This document shows positions 38,480-50,154 of a DNA stretch of 64,000 nucleotides, one piece after another. Each line of letters opens with the position of its first letter. Position 1 is the stretch's first letter. Position numbers and translations under genes: made by a program. The DNA comes from Manduca sexta (Eukaryota > Arthropoda > Insecta > Lepidoptera > Sphingidae). The notes beneath the pieces are model-generated. The model worked only from the letters and a program-made list of their open reading frames with translations. It was not told the origin of the DNA and did not search any database. Location of the stretch: the NCBI RefSeq assembly GCF_014839805.1, contig NC_051129.1, positions 10,544,920 through 10,608,919 on the forward strand. Direction: 5' to 3'.

Positions 38480-38575
38480 AGGCACGGCTACCCCAAGATA
38501 ACCGCAGTCGCCCCCCACGAAGGTTGAGCGGCAGTAATAAGGTAGAGTTTCCGCGAAGCCAAAGAAACGCTATCG
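38480..38575 (+). repeat. Dispersed repeat, copy 2 of 3
   Basis: It contains CCCCCCACGAAGGTTGAGCGG and CAGTAATAAGGTAGAGTTTC followed by CGCGAAGCCAAAGAAA. It matches 18905-18995 and, inverted, 59175-59290. Confidence 0.55.
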
Positions 38576-39784
38576 ATTACCTTTCTTTAGCATTTTTTTA
38601 AGCTAAAAGCTTTATCAACAACACAACTTTCAGTCAATTGCAAAATAGATCCTTAACTATTTCGAAAATTTTATTTAAACTAGCATAGTCTGAGACACCT
38701 GTCAGTTGTTTATCAGATGAATAAAAGACACATTACCCGACGAATAGATGACACAAAGAAATGGCAAAGAAGTATATCGGATCGTGAAGATTCACGGCTC
38801 ATGAAATTTCGTTTTTTTATTAAAATTCATTATGTTTCCATATATTATAAGCCTCTATGTAATAACTGCTTATTATAATTCTCTTTGTCATTCTGGCTTA
38901 TGCGTGCGGCACTGATCGCTTTATACCAGTCCCTATTCTTAAGATGTGCAGTGTGTTATCTATGGTACCCATTTTGTATGAAAATTCCTAGGCAAGGGGC
39001 ATTAAATGTTAATTTCAAAGAACTGGAATATTACCTTGTTATGAAAGACCCACCTAATATCATGGGGACTAAAACAAATTTTAGTGTACGTGTAAATACC
39101 TAGAAGTTTGATTTATCGACTGCAGGAAAATAAATCTATCAGCTGCAGGTACGGTATCTAGGAATATTTACAGCTTTGTTAATAATAATATATTGTGAGA
39201 ATATTATATTTTAAACAAAACCAATATAATAAATGGCTTAATTTTTTCCCCAGATAAATGCCTGATGTTCATATGTTTACATTCGTACAATGATTGCATG
39301 TTTTCGTCGACAGGAATCTATGAAAAATACCTATCGAATGGCATAGAAACAGTCCAGAGTAGCGTTAACATGATTTTATTTAGCTCTTTTAAAGAGTTAT
39401 AGCGCATTCACGATTTATATTTTACTAAAATCACTTTCTAAGAAATACTTTGAACTTGCGATACCGATTTTAGAACGCGATGTTGACGTCATAAGAACGC
39501 AAAATATAGAATGAAGTAAACAAAGTAGTTGGATGGCTAAAACCATCGGGATTTGTTGTGTATTGATGGGCTACTTACGATCGAACTGCCGTTTACACAC
39601 CAATCCTTCCACCGCTTCTGAACCAACACCAATTTATTGACGCACAGTTAAATTTAAACAGGTTTGTTACAGCTTCTACCGTACTAACTACTGCTACTTA
39701 CCTAGTACCGTGTCATGTTTTAAAATTAAATATAGGTATGTATCTAATAATAATAATCTTGGGACAGTACGTGTACACAGGTGT

Positions 39785-40330
39785 TTTTTTTTTTTCCGCA
39801 GGGTAAAACGAATTCTCGCTACCACCATACGGGGGGTAGTAGAACTGTTTTGTTGGTTTCACCGGTCTTACGGCGCAATGTCGACACTCGGGAGTATAGC
39901 ATCATCCGAGCCGGGTTTGGACCGAGTCCCTATCCCTATATACGCCCTACACCAGCATACCAACCAAAACCCGCGGTGGCTTCATCGGCGCATACGACCC
40001 TGGGGTATCTTGTTGCACTGAGATAGCTGCGCGGAACCGTCCCTGCGCTATACCGCATTACGGCACTTCTGTAATTGTGGGGGCTAAGATGCCCCCGAAC
40101 GCTGAAGGACGCTTTTGGCGTCTGTAACATCGGGAGACCGATGTTGTCGTCCACCTCGGAGTCGCTGTATTCGAGCGAACAGCCCCCTCCTACTGCCCCA
40201 ATTAGTCGCTTCTTACGACAGGTATGGGATGCCGTGGCGGAATTCTTTAGATGCCCCCGAACCACAGGGCACATACACAGGTGTCCCTCAGGAAAAAGGG
40301 TCGTGAATGCATCCGAATTCGCCAGATCTT
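39785..40330 (+). repeat. GC-richer repeat fragment, possible LINE 3' piece
   Basis: This roughly 550-bp block is much GC-richer than its flanks. Its segment near 40200-40258, ATTAGTCGC.TCTTACGACAGG and ATGCCGTGGCGGAATTCT, is repeated near 60753-60813 in TGS1 intron 6, which marks it as dispersed. The ATTAGTCGC...TACGACA phrase resembles the 3' region of R1-like non-LTR elements as I recall them. Open frames in it show no known domain. Confidence 0.45.
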
Positions 40331-42381
40331 CTTCAAAAATCTAGCAAAATGCACAATGTTATGCATCTGTTTCTTCTTTCAGTCATGATACCACAATTCA
40401 TCCACTCGTCGCGGCACGAACTGCTTCTGAAAAAACAATTTTAAAACATTTTACGTTGCGGAATTAACTTCGGTTAAAACATAAAACTTTAATGGCTGTC
40501 CTCGAAATATGATTTAAACACGATGAAGACATTCAACCTCTATTCATCTTATAACGTGTAAACCAAGTGATTTTCCACTGGTCGACCAGCGCGATTAATT
40601 GTATTTCGTCTATAGTTTTAGATCAGAGGACTTTATAACCCATAATTTTATATAGGGAGATGATTTACACGCCTTGTCTACTCACTTGTTTGATGTAATA
40701 TATAATTTTTTGTGTTTTATGAACGTGGAAACGGCTGCAGCGTTGAGTGATTATGAACTGCTACAACATAATAGTAGGGCCGCTTATTTAAAAATCGTAG
40801 GCATTGGAGGCATGTATAAATATTTATGAGATCAGTTTGACTGGTGTATTTTATTTTTATGCTGGTATTTGAACACGAATTCTTTTTTCTTTATTATGTT
40901 AAACGCTTTGAAACGTTTAACTCATCAAATACTTTCTGTTTTATAAAGCGAGATTACAGCGGATGCTTTCGCATATAAAATTCATATTGTGACGCAATTT
41001 AAAAAATGTGAAATTTTCAGATTTCAGTAGCATTGGTAGAGAATGCCCATGACAGGCCTACATACCTACCTACTCACAATTATGAAAACAGTTAATGTAT
41101 TTTGCACAGACATATAAGATAAAGGTCATTTCAAACTTTTTAAATACGTAATGGAACTATTTCAAACGTAGTCTTAACTTTGTGATTTGGATCACAGTAC
41201 TAAAATTACATGCGAATGCCTCATTATATTACCCCAGTAGTGTTAATTTCCGTCAGTGTCTCTCCTATACACGGTACAAATAACTGTTATTTTCCAATTT
41301 GAAACACATTTTATTGCCACTTTATTAATGTTTTAACGTCCGACATATTGGGTGACGAGAACACTGCATTGTAGATTGCTATAAACTCCTAAATACTTAC
41401 TAGCTTTTGTTGCTATTGTTTATCAGAAGGCGTGGCGCTATCTACCCTCAATGGAGTATATCTGATCCTAAAATTTTAAAAAAGAAAACACATAAATGGT
41501 ATATTGTCAGCATAGCTAATTCTATCACAATTAAATCACATGCCCCAACAGGATGGAATTGGCCGGTGCGGCGCACCGAGCGTTGTCTCTGGCCGGTTCA
41601 CTTGGCGTATTACCGGACCATAAACTAAGGGATTTGGGCCAACATCCGGCAGAGCTTACTAAACGTTCACGTAACGTATGCAAACGTGTACGGAATCATC
41701 TTACCCGATGATTAATGTGAAGAGATTAAATAAGTAGTAACTACCAGTTCAACATAAATAAACGTGAAATCTTAGCATTCAATTTTTTTTTATGACGGCA
41801 TTATAATGCCTACATAATGAAGGAAGCTACAGAGTAGTATAGTATATACATACAATGTAATATGTACGTGGAGGTAATATATCGTACCTACATAATTCCA
41901 TAAACACAAGATATAACGTCGACGAGTAAGAAACTGCGTCTCTTAACCGCCGCCACACCAATGCTGGCTTGTCTTATTGGATAATGGATGTAAGTACATT
42001 GTCTGAGCCCGGAATGCGGATTTTCTCGACAATTTTTACTATATTTAATGTTGTAAAATATTGTATAAATTTGTTAAGATTAGCAGAGAAAGATACCAGA
42101 CGTACAGTATTATGTACTTAATACCAATATTATGGCCAATAGTGAATTGTTTGTCGTAAACAATGTGAATGTATCGCTGGCTCACTATAACAAGGTTCTA
42201 TGTTATATTTGATGCACAAATTGAATAATATAATCATATGATTCTTTGTTTTTAAGCGAAAAGCTAAATAAAGGCGGTACCAAAATTATTGTCTTTTCTT
42301 ATTTTTACCAACATGAAAATGTTTACCCTCATTTTTGCAACAAAGTAATTAACATAGGACCTTGTAATAGTTACCCAGCGG

Positions 42382-42400
42382 TATATATATATATATATAT
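42382..42400. repeat. TA dinucleotide microsatellite
   Basis: A run of about nine to ten TA units in AT-rich intergenic DNA. Confidence 0.9.
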
Positions 42401-43060
42401 GTATTGATAATATACTGTGGAGATATGTAGTCGGCAATATTTTAATTTAGTACACAATAATTATGTAAATAAAAATTATCTTGATTTACCATCGCCATCA
42501 ATATTACTATTAACAATAATCACGGATGGTATGTTTCCCGATTGTAACCATATTCACTTAACATAAAATTTATTGTTAAACCTAATTTGTTGAGTCTGGG
42601 CAAAGGTGATCAGATTAATGTTCCTATTAATCTTTTTAACGGTCTAAATTACCCCACTACTATCAAAATAACGACCTGGGCTTTAACATACGACAATAAA
42701 AAACCTTATACAGTGATAGATGTTTATTCTGTATAGTTCTCGCTCGCTTTGAAGATATATAAATTATACAAATGTTAATTAAATAATATAAAAATAGTCT
42801 CTAGTTTACAAATTTGGGGAATACAGTTCACAACATTTTGAAACACTTGGACAGAAGAAATATCCAAAATAATGAACAATTTTTAACCAGACACGAATCC
42901 AGGAGGTCGTTTGGGGTTAATGACCCCCTATTAAAATATATATTTTTAAAATACATATATTAGAGCTCACTTCAATTTCATACAAAATTGTTGTTCGTGC
43001 CAAGAAGAAATATTCCATAACTGATGCGAATCTTATATAAATCAACATCTTTAGTGTCTC

Positions 43061-43066
43061 TTTATT
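43061..43066 (-). terminator. Polyadenylation signal of LSG1
   Basis: AATAAA on the minus strand, about 150 nt after the LSG1 stop codon at 43217-43215. Confidence 0.5.
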
Positions 43067-43214
43067 CGTTAAATTAAAACTAGAGCCGTGTCTGGTCGAT
43101 AATATTAATTAATTAACAGACAGTATAATGCATCACACAGCCATCCTTTTTACTCTTATTGCTTATTATATAGCTGTCTCATTCGCATTGAACATTTAGA
43201 ATAGGACGGTATTA

Positions 43215-46200
43215 TCAATGTTCGTCGAGATGCGCGTACACTCTCCTGAGTTTTTCTCTTTTGTTTTTGTTTGCATGTTTTTTCTCCAATTTCCAAGGTT
43301 TACCTAAAGGTTTTTCTGCTGGCTGAGCTGCTGTCATACTGTAAAAAATATGAATAATTCACATATAAAAATATGGATTATAATTACAAACATTTGAATT
43401 TGTAATTATGTAAACAGGTTTGTATTCACATTAATAGAAAAAAAATAACCATATAAAAAATATTGGTAGTATCATGTTCTCGAGTAAATTTATTTTCGCA
43501 GATATTGAAAAATAATGGCTCGACACTCAATTGCTTTTTCAACTTCAGTATTTCATAAGTAGAGTGTAGACCGTACGGAGAAACATTAAAACTTTTTCTA
43601 CCGACAAAATCTTTTATTAGTATTTTACAAAATAGGAACTTACAATATAAACACATGTGTAAAGACATTTGAAAACTATAAAAATAGTTTAGATTATGGG
43701 ATCAGTATTTAATAATCATACTGATATTATATATACGAAAGTTTATGAGGATGGATGGATGTATGTATGTTTGTTCCTCTTTCACGAAAAATCTACTGAA
43801 CGGATTTGGATGAAACTTTACAGTTGTATGGTTTATACATCAGAATAACACATATGCTACAATTTACAATGATTTTGTGTAATTTGTTCATAATATAATT
43901 ATACATATCAAGTCGGATTTTTTTTTCCCCGGAAAACACCTTCACGCGGGCGAAGCCGCGAGCAAAGCTAGTTTATTACAAGAGTACACCTAACAAATCA
44001 TAAACTAGGAAGCAGGCAGTTCGTTCCGGCACGCGCGAGTCACGCTCAAGCTTTCACGAGGACATTTCGACATGTCCTTATTTAAACCGGAGCGATTTTG
44101 ACGATCGTTAACGCGGTCCGCTCGTAAAGCGACGCTGGAACTTTATGAATTAACATTTGGCCGCCATCCAGTGTGGGCATTCCGTCTTCGCGCTGTTTAT
44201 TTAGGTTTCCCTTTGGCTCTAATTGATAATAACTATATCTTTCATTTCAGACGGACAGTGTTTATTTTTGTATTGCATTTTTGGAGGTTGAAAAAGTCAG
44301 GCGGATTCCGTTGTTGTCAAGTCACAATGTCATGAAGACGATATGAAATGTTCATATTTTTACTATTGTTATTTTTATGCCGGTTTCTAAAAGAATTATG
44401 TATATGGATAATACTGATTACCGAAAGTTGACAAGAATTTGTTACAAACAACTGTTGAACTGAAACTAAATCCATATTTGAGAATAAGGTACTAAATGAA
44501 GATAAATATAAAACATACCCGCTGCTAATAAGTTGCGTTCCTTTAACATGCGCCGTACTCTTTTGCATCGCGAAGAACGCGCTGTCGATTTCAGATGCTT
44601 TGTTCAACCAACCCTGTGTAATAAAATCATTTTTTTTTTTGTATACATATTCTCAATAGACATCATAAATTTCTACGTGCTGATAGGATACTGGTACCAA
44701 ACTGTATGGTAAAAACATATTTTTATATTTAAAACTAACAGTAATGGCTCGATTCGAGGAAGCAAGTTATCCAGAGCACCAACTAGAGTACTGTTGAAAA
44801 ACAGTGTAATTACTTTACTATGATTTTAACTTCTTTAGGGATTCCTTGTGTAGCGGTGGAATACTAAAGATAAAGAAATTTTGTTTTTTTAAACAAAAAC
44901 ACCTAAAATCGCACACCTCAACCATCCTAGCCTCCCTGGGCGTAGGCTTCCGCTTCTCGTTCCTCTTGTCTTCCAGCAGCAGGTCGAGGGGCGGGGGGCT
45001 GCAGCCGGGCGGCAGCTGTCCCCAGCGCAGGCGGCCGCTCGCCGCGTCCTTGAGCAGGAGTCTCGCCGAGCGCGACTGGTCGGGCTGCCCCGCCGCCGTC
45101 ATGAACCCTCTGTTGACTGCAACAGGGGCGGATTTAGAAAACAATCTGGGGGTATTTTCTGTTTTTGTGACGTGTATTTTATTTGTTTGTGTAGACGTTA
45201 TTTAACATAATACGTTAGTGTTTTCTAGATAGCATACAGACATAACATAATTAACATATAAATACCAATGCAGTTAATACAAGAATCAGTAAAGAGATTT
45301 GATAACCTTACTCCCTCTCATATAATAATAATATCAGCCCTGTATTATATACTGTCCCACTGCTGAGCACGGGCCTCCTCTACCACTGAGAGGGATTAGG
45401 CCTTAGTCCACCACGCTGGTCTAGTGTGGGTTGGTAGACTTCACACACCTTCGAAATTCCTATAGAGAACTTCTCAGATGTGCAGGTTTCCTCATGATGT
45501 TTTCCTTCACCGTTATAGCGAACGATAAATTCACAAAGAATACACACATGATTTTTTTTTAGAAAAGTCAGACGTGTGTGCCCTTGGGGTTTGAACCTGC
45601 GGACATTCGTCTTGGCAGTCCGTTTCACTCCCAACTAGGCTATCGCCGCTTTTTGCCGCCGCCCTCACATATAATTCTTTATAATTCAGTATTTTAACCA
45701 ATGTTTTGTCACTTCATTTGCACCCCAAATTATAATTTGAGAATGTGAAAAACAAAATATTAATTATTTATATAAATCCCAGACAAATATTTTTCTCAGT
45801 AATACACAATGTAGTCCACAACTTACAGGCATGAGCGGTGAGTATCTGCTTGTAATCTAATTCCTTCGCAGCATTATCCTGCGGGAGTAGAAGACCGTAT
45901 TTCTCTTCGAACACGTGTTTGCCGACCAGTTGGCACAGACGCGCCATCGCAGCGTCGTGGGCTCGCATCTAAAATAAATACAGTTATTATATTTACAGGC
46001 ATGTTTTTTAGTGTTCCTCATGTTCACACGTATAATGGGATCACGCTAACATGATAAGTATTCTATCGTAGTTGAGGGAAATTTCCAAGGGATTGTCTAT
46101 CACACAACCCACACAAATCAAACATTTAATATCGGGAGCGCGCTTCAAAACCGTGCATTTATTCAGTGCCGTAAGGCCCGTGCCAGCGGTGCCCAGGAAC

Positions 46201-49200
46201 AAAGCGTAGACCCTGGAGAGGCGCAGAAATGACTAGACTAGGAATAAGATTTTGATCATGCTTGGGCGCAGTTATAGATACTCGCATAATAAGCAAGAAC
46301 TGGTACTAAATTAATGTTAAAGTATACAACTTCGGTCAACTTTTGCTGTTAAATACCGAAAGAAGAAAGAATATTTTGTGAAATAAAATTGTGGGTTCCA
46401 CTGTATAACATATTCTGTTTGAAAAATATTGTTTTTATTACTATTCCATACCTGGTCGATTGGCAACACTGCTGTCAATAATAAATCAGGCGCCACCGCA
46501 TACGCTGGCAACACCAACCCAGGGCAGTCCAACAACTCTATATCGTCGTCTAAAATGAGCGACTGAATATGTCGAGTGTGCCCAGGCATCGAACTTACGC
46601 TCACCTGAAGATAAATTGTCATTAACGTATTAAATAAAATAAATAAATTAAGAAAAAAATAGAAATTTATTATTGATTAAAATCCAGAAAAGAACACATT
46701 AAGGGCATTATAATATTTTTTCGCCGATTTTTGCAGACAAACAAGCAAGCAATCCTCCTGCCCATAGACTATAATGTCAGGAGCACATCTCAGCAGTTGC
46801 ATACTAACAAAAGACTTTTATACAGTGTGGAAAGTAAAGTATTTCAAAAAGAAAAAAACTCATTAGTACATACCTTTTTAGTTTGCATCAGTACATTCAC
46901 AGTACTAGATTTACCAACATTAGGATACCCAATCATACCAACACTCAGTCTTGGTGGATTTTTCAATTTTGGAACTTTGATACTCTTTAATACTTCTAAT
47001 AACTTATTGCGATCATAAATTTCATGGGAATTTTGCACTTTCTCAGTATCTTCTGAAACATTAACTACCTCTTTAACACTGGGTTCAATTTCTAAAGTTT
47101 GACTTTCAAAGAAGTCAATAGGTCTCCCAAGTCGTAAGTTTTCGACAACTTTATCTAAAGCATCTTGGATTCTGTCTAGTCTGTCTGCTGTATTTGACAC
47201 TGCTTTGTCAATTTCACTCAATTGCCTTTTAAATAATTCAATATCTTCTTCAGTACTCTTTAATGCATTTTCGTCAGATTCTAGATCTATATTTTCATCA
47301 CTCTCTGCATCAGAAGGTACAGAATCTTCTTCCTCATCATCTTTTGTGTCAGGAGTATCTCCACTAGCTTCAGATATTTTACGTTCGTTTATTGTCTTTG
47401 CCGCAGAGAAAAACATAATAGGAACATTCTGAAAGGTGAAATTAGTGTGTGAATATGCAATCATCGCATATTCTTCTACCCTTATGGTTAGAATTTTTAT
47501 TCAACTTTCGGAGTATACCCTTATCCATTAAAAAAATAATTATCAAAATTGGTTGACTCTGTAAAAAGTTATGCATGGTTGAACATAATAAAATGTTATA
47601 TATGTATTGAATTAAGAACCTTCTCTGTTTTTTTTGTCAGTTAAAAAATAAAAGCCATTGATGTTCAAAACTCTATAAAAAATATGTCAGTGTTTTCTCA
47701 TATTTATGTGCACAATGTTTTCCATTCCTGGTCCGACATGGTGCAAAATCACCCAGAATTGGACAATACTATGCAACACTATTAAAAATTATACACTGTT
47801 CATATGCAGTAGTGTTCAAGTGTTTTTTTTTTAGTAAATATGATTAAAAATATGTACCTCTTTTGTAAAATATTCAGCCCAACTTTTCCTTTCATGTTCA
47901 CTTGTGAGGTCAGCTTTGTTCAACAGTAATATTGACTTGCATTTTTGTTCTGAAGCATACTGTTCCAAATCTGCACACCTGTGAAGAAAGCATATTATGA
48001 ATCTTTAAATAAAATATTTACCACATGTTTATACATGATTTATTCCAAAATAACTAAATCAAATATGTAATACAAACTATAAAAAAATATTAAGGTTATA
48101 GCTTAAGGTCCATTTTCTTTAAAATTTCGTCGTATTAAATTTTAAAGGCCGAAATATCCATGCATATTAATTATTTTTACGTTTTTCTTTCAACTGCGAG
48201 AACTAATCACTAACTAGACGTGAATTTAAATTCTTTACTTGCCAATACTTGTTTAGTTACCCAGATTAAAGGTGAAACAAAATGTATGAAAAATGGACCT
48301 TAAGCTATAACCTTAATACAAGCAATATTGTGAAGTCACCAAAAAACTACTTGTTTAGTGTGAATAGTCTTAATTTTATTCAAAATCATAAACATTACCT
48401 AAACAATAGTGGATTTCTTGCATCAAGAAGTATCAGAACAACATCAGACTTTTCTAAAGTCCTCCACAACTGTTTCCATAGTTCCAAATTCCTTTCATAT
48501 GGTGTGAGTGCTGCCCCTAGTTTAGCCTGTAATTCATTTAGATTCCGACGCCAATCCAAAAACGCATCTCTTTCACGAATTAACTGTTCCTCTGTCTGAT
48601 ATACCTGGGGTCCATTGTGGCCTGAAAATAGAATATAAACTTCAGAAACTGGTGGTAGGATAATATTTCGAATCAAATCTGCAAAATGCAATTTTCGATA
48701 CTATATGTAGGGACCGTCGATTTATATGCGCCCAGATAGCGATCATCATACACAAAGTGTTTAAACTCGCCATAATGGTCCGAATGAGTGTGTCGCGTTC
48801 CAGGATCAGCCTGTGTATATACGGTTTCAACAGGCAGGCGTAATGTGTCGATTTTGGAAGGTTTATCATCTCTCATCAGTCAACAGTACTTTCTCTTATT
48901 TTAACTTTATAATGATAATTTTATGGATAATTTTACAAAAAGCACTAAAAAAGTCTCAAATATTATCTTGATTATGAAAAGAAATTAATCACAATAAAAT
49001 TTTGTTGAGATGCTTAAAGATTACTGATTAATTCTCAGATGATTGGTTTATTCTTGTTTGCAGTCTAAAAATTGTGATTACAATTGTTTATCGTTTTGTA
49101 TATACAATCAATTAATTAAATAAAATACAAGATCATACAAAAACTCCAATATTGGTATTCTTATACCTTCTTGGCACAGTTAAAGGCTCATCGAAATCAG

Positions 49201-49948
49201 GCTGAGATGTAACCACGGGCACCTCCATTGGCACCGATTTGACATATTTTAAATTCATTTTTTCTGCAGTAAACTCTTTTTGAGCTAACTCAGCTGTAGA
49301 CAGGAACTCTTGGAGAGAAGATTCTGCAGTCACTGATTGTAAGTTTAGGCGTCCCCAGTCATAACCATCATTGACTTCTGTTGTATGTAACTAGAAATAT
49401 TAGTTGATGTCATTATTAGGGTATGTTGGCATTGTACGTCAACATTAAATCATAAGATGTTAGGTCTTAGAATGGGCAATTTATTTTCGGATTTTTTTAA
49501 CAAGTGGTAGATATAAAATTGGTCATAAAAATTATAATCTGGATAATTTGTGACATCTTTATATCATACAAGTCTGGTTAGAAGTTTTAGTATTAGATTG
49601 CAATTGACGCTTCATAAATAAATAATGAAATATTACCCACATATCCTTTTTATATAGGAATAAAAGTTCTAAAAGAAGGCAAAATTTAGACCATTATAAT
49701 AAGGTGTTTTTAATTTATTTTACATGGGAAATATTAAATAAATAATTGTTATGCCATCTTACATTATTAAGTGTTAAATATTAAATAAAATGTGATGACA
49801 TTGCATAATAACTTGAAATATTTTACTACAATAAAAAGTAAACATTGTATACCATGGTGTTATCTTCTACATGACGGCGGTGTCGATTTTTAGAGAACCT
49901 ATCCTTAATAAGCGACCTCCCTAGAGAGTCCTTGTTTTTCTTTCCCAT
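43215..49948 (-). CDS. LSG1: Large subunit GTPase 1 (60S nuclear export adaptor release), with an apparent +1 base in exon 3
   Basis: Ten exons on the minus strand: 49948-49853, 49390-49167, 48621-48399, 47978-47858, 47428-46874, 46604-46452, 45968-45827, 45116-44917, 44613-44519 and 43338-43215, about 643 residues (human about 658). The G motifs are circularly permuted as expected for the YlqF/YawG class: G4 LLLNKADL (about 200), G5 FFSAAK (about 230), G1 GYPNVGKSS (about 390) and G3 LLDCPGLV (about 432). An acidic insert, about 240-275, lies between G5 and G1. The GFMTAAGQPDQSRSAR block and the basic tail KPWKLEKKHANKNKR are family features. From family knowledge, LSG1 is a cytoplasmic GTPase that releases the export adaptor NMD3 from pre-60S subunits. 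Exon 3 is one base too long for its phases: RPQW is in one frame and TEEQLIRERDAFLDWRR in another, with a CCCC run between them (48607-48610). The start ATG opens the typical MGKKNK N-terminus. Confidence 0.92.
43716..43971 (+). mobile_element. Lep1-type non-autonomous Helitron in LSG1 intron 9
   Basis: The 5' end is TCATACTGATATTATATAT after an A. The 3' end is a short hairpin, GCGGGCGAAGCCGC, followed by GAGCAAAGCTAG and then a T. This matches Helitron ends (TC and CTAG, inserted between A and T). The interior block CTACTGAACGGATTTGGATGA is typical of the lepidopteran Lep1 family as I know it. It is about 256 bp with no coding capacity. Confidence 0.85.
43972..44300. other. GC-richer part of LSG1 intron 9
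   Basis: CpG-rich sequence such as CGGCACGCGCGAGTCACGC (about 44020) lies in the intron next to the Helitron. No exon, RNA gene or repeat is identified. Confidence 0.35.
45324..45650 (-). mobile_element. tRNA-derived SINE, near full length, in LSG1 intron 7
   Basis: A close copy of the elements at 1419, 12841 and 16350. On the minus strand the head begins GCGGCGATAGCCTAGTTGGG and the B box reads GGTTCAAACCCC. The tail is ATT-rich. Its orientation matches that of LSG1. Confidence 0.85.
48089..48317. mobile_element. 229-bp MITE in LSG1 intron 3
   Basis: The ends are perfect 28-bp inverted repeats: 48089-48116, starting ATTAAGGTTATAGCTTAAGG, and 48290-48317, its exact inverse. The interior is AT-rich and non-coding. 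The target duplication is ambiguous (AT, or TTAA if the ends are drawn shorter). It sits 82 bp from exon 3. Confidence 0.8.
48700..48895 (+). repeat. Dispersed repeat in LSG1 intron 2
   Basis: It has the blocks GCGCCCAGATAGCGATCATC, AACTCGCCATAATGG, GTGTGTCGCGTTCCAGGATC and TTTCAACAGGCAGGCGTAAT, then CATCTCTCATCAGTC. It is the same family as 29585-29825 and 13915-14125. Confidence 0.6.
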
Positions 49949-50154
49949 TTTGTACTACTTTTTTAAAGATAACACTTTAACTTCTATTGAAGTAAATAAG
50001 TTGTAAGTAAAATGCCTCAAATAAAACGTGCGTTTTACAGGTATTTGTCAAACTGTCACAACTGACACCTCAAAAGCAGTATTGCCAGATGGATGGTATA
50101 GACTAGTAATACACTATGAAAGTCCAATCACTGACGTCATCTCGAAGTAGCAGT

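Larger units (their letters stand above)
16679..43060. other. Long region with no recognised coding exon
   Basis: About 26 kb between the 3' ends of thoc1 and LSG1 in which I recognise no conserved coding exon on either strand. The open frames are short and lack known motifs. Apart from the repeats and GC-rich islands listed separately, it is AT-rich and unassigned. A weak repeat-like patch at about 34325-34480 (tcccactgatgggcaaaggtcttc) and CpG-richer patches near 36085-36180 and 41560-41660 are present. It could be intergenic, or the intron of a gene whose exons lie outside the window or that I missed. Confidence 0.5.

Noticed and set aside
39710..40344. Cluster of open frames on both strands in a GC-richer block
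   Set aside because: Frames overlap on both strands without any known domain, and part of the block is a dispersed repeat seen again at 60753.
47205..47432. Serine-rich plus-strand open frame
   Set aside because: It is the antisense of the acidic insert in LSG1 exon 5.
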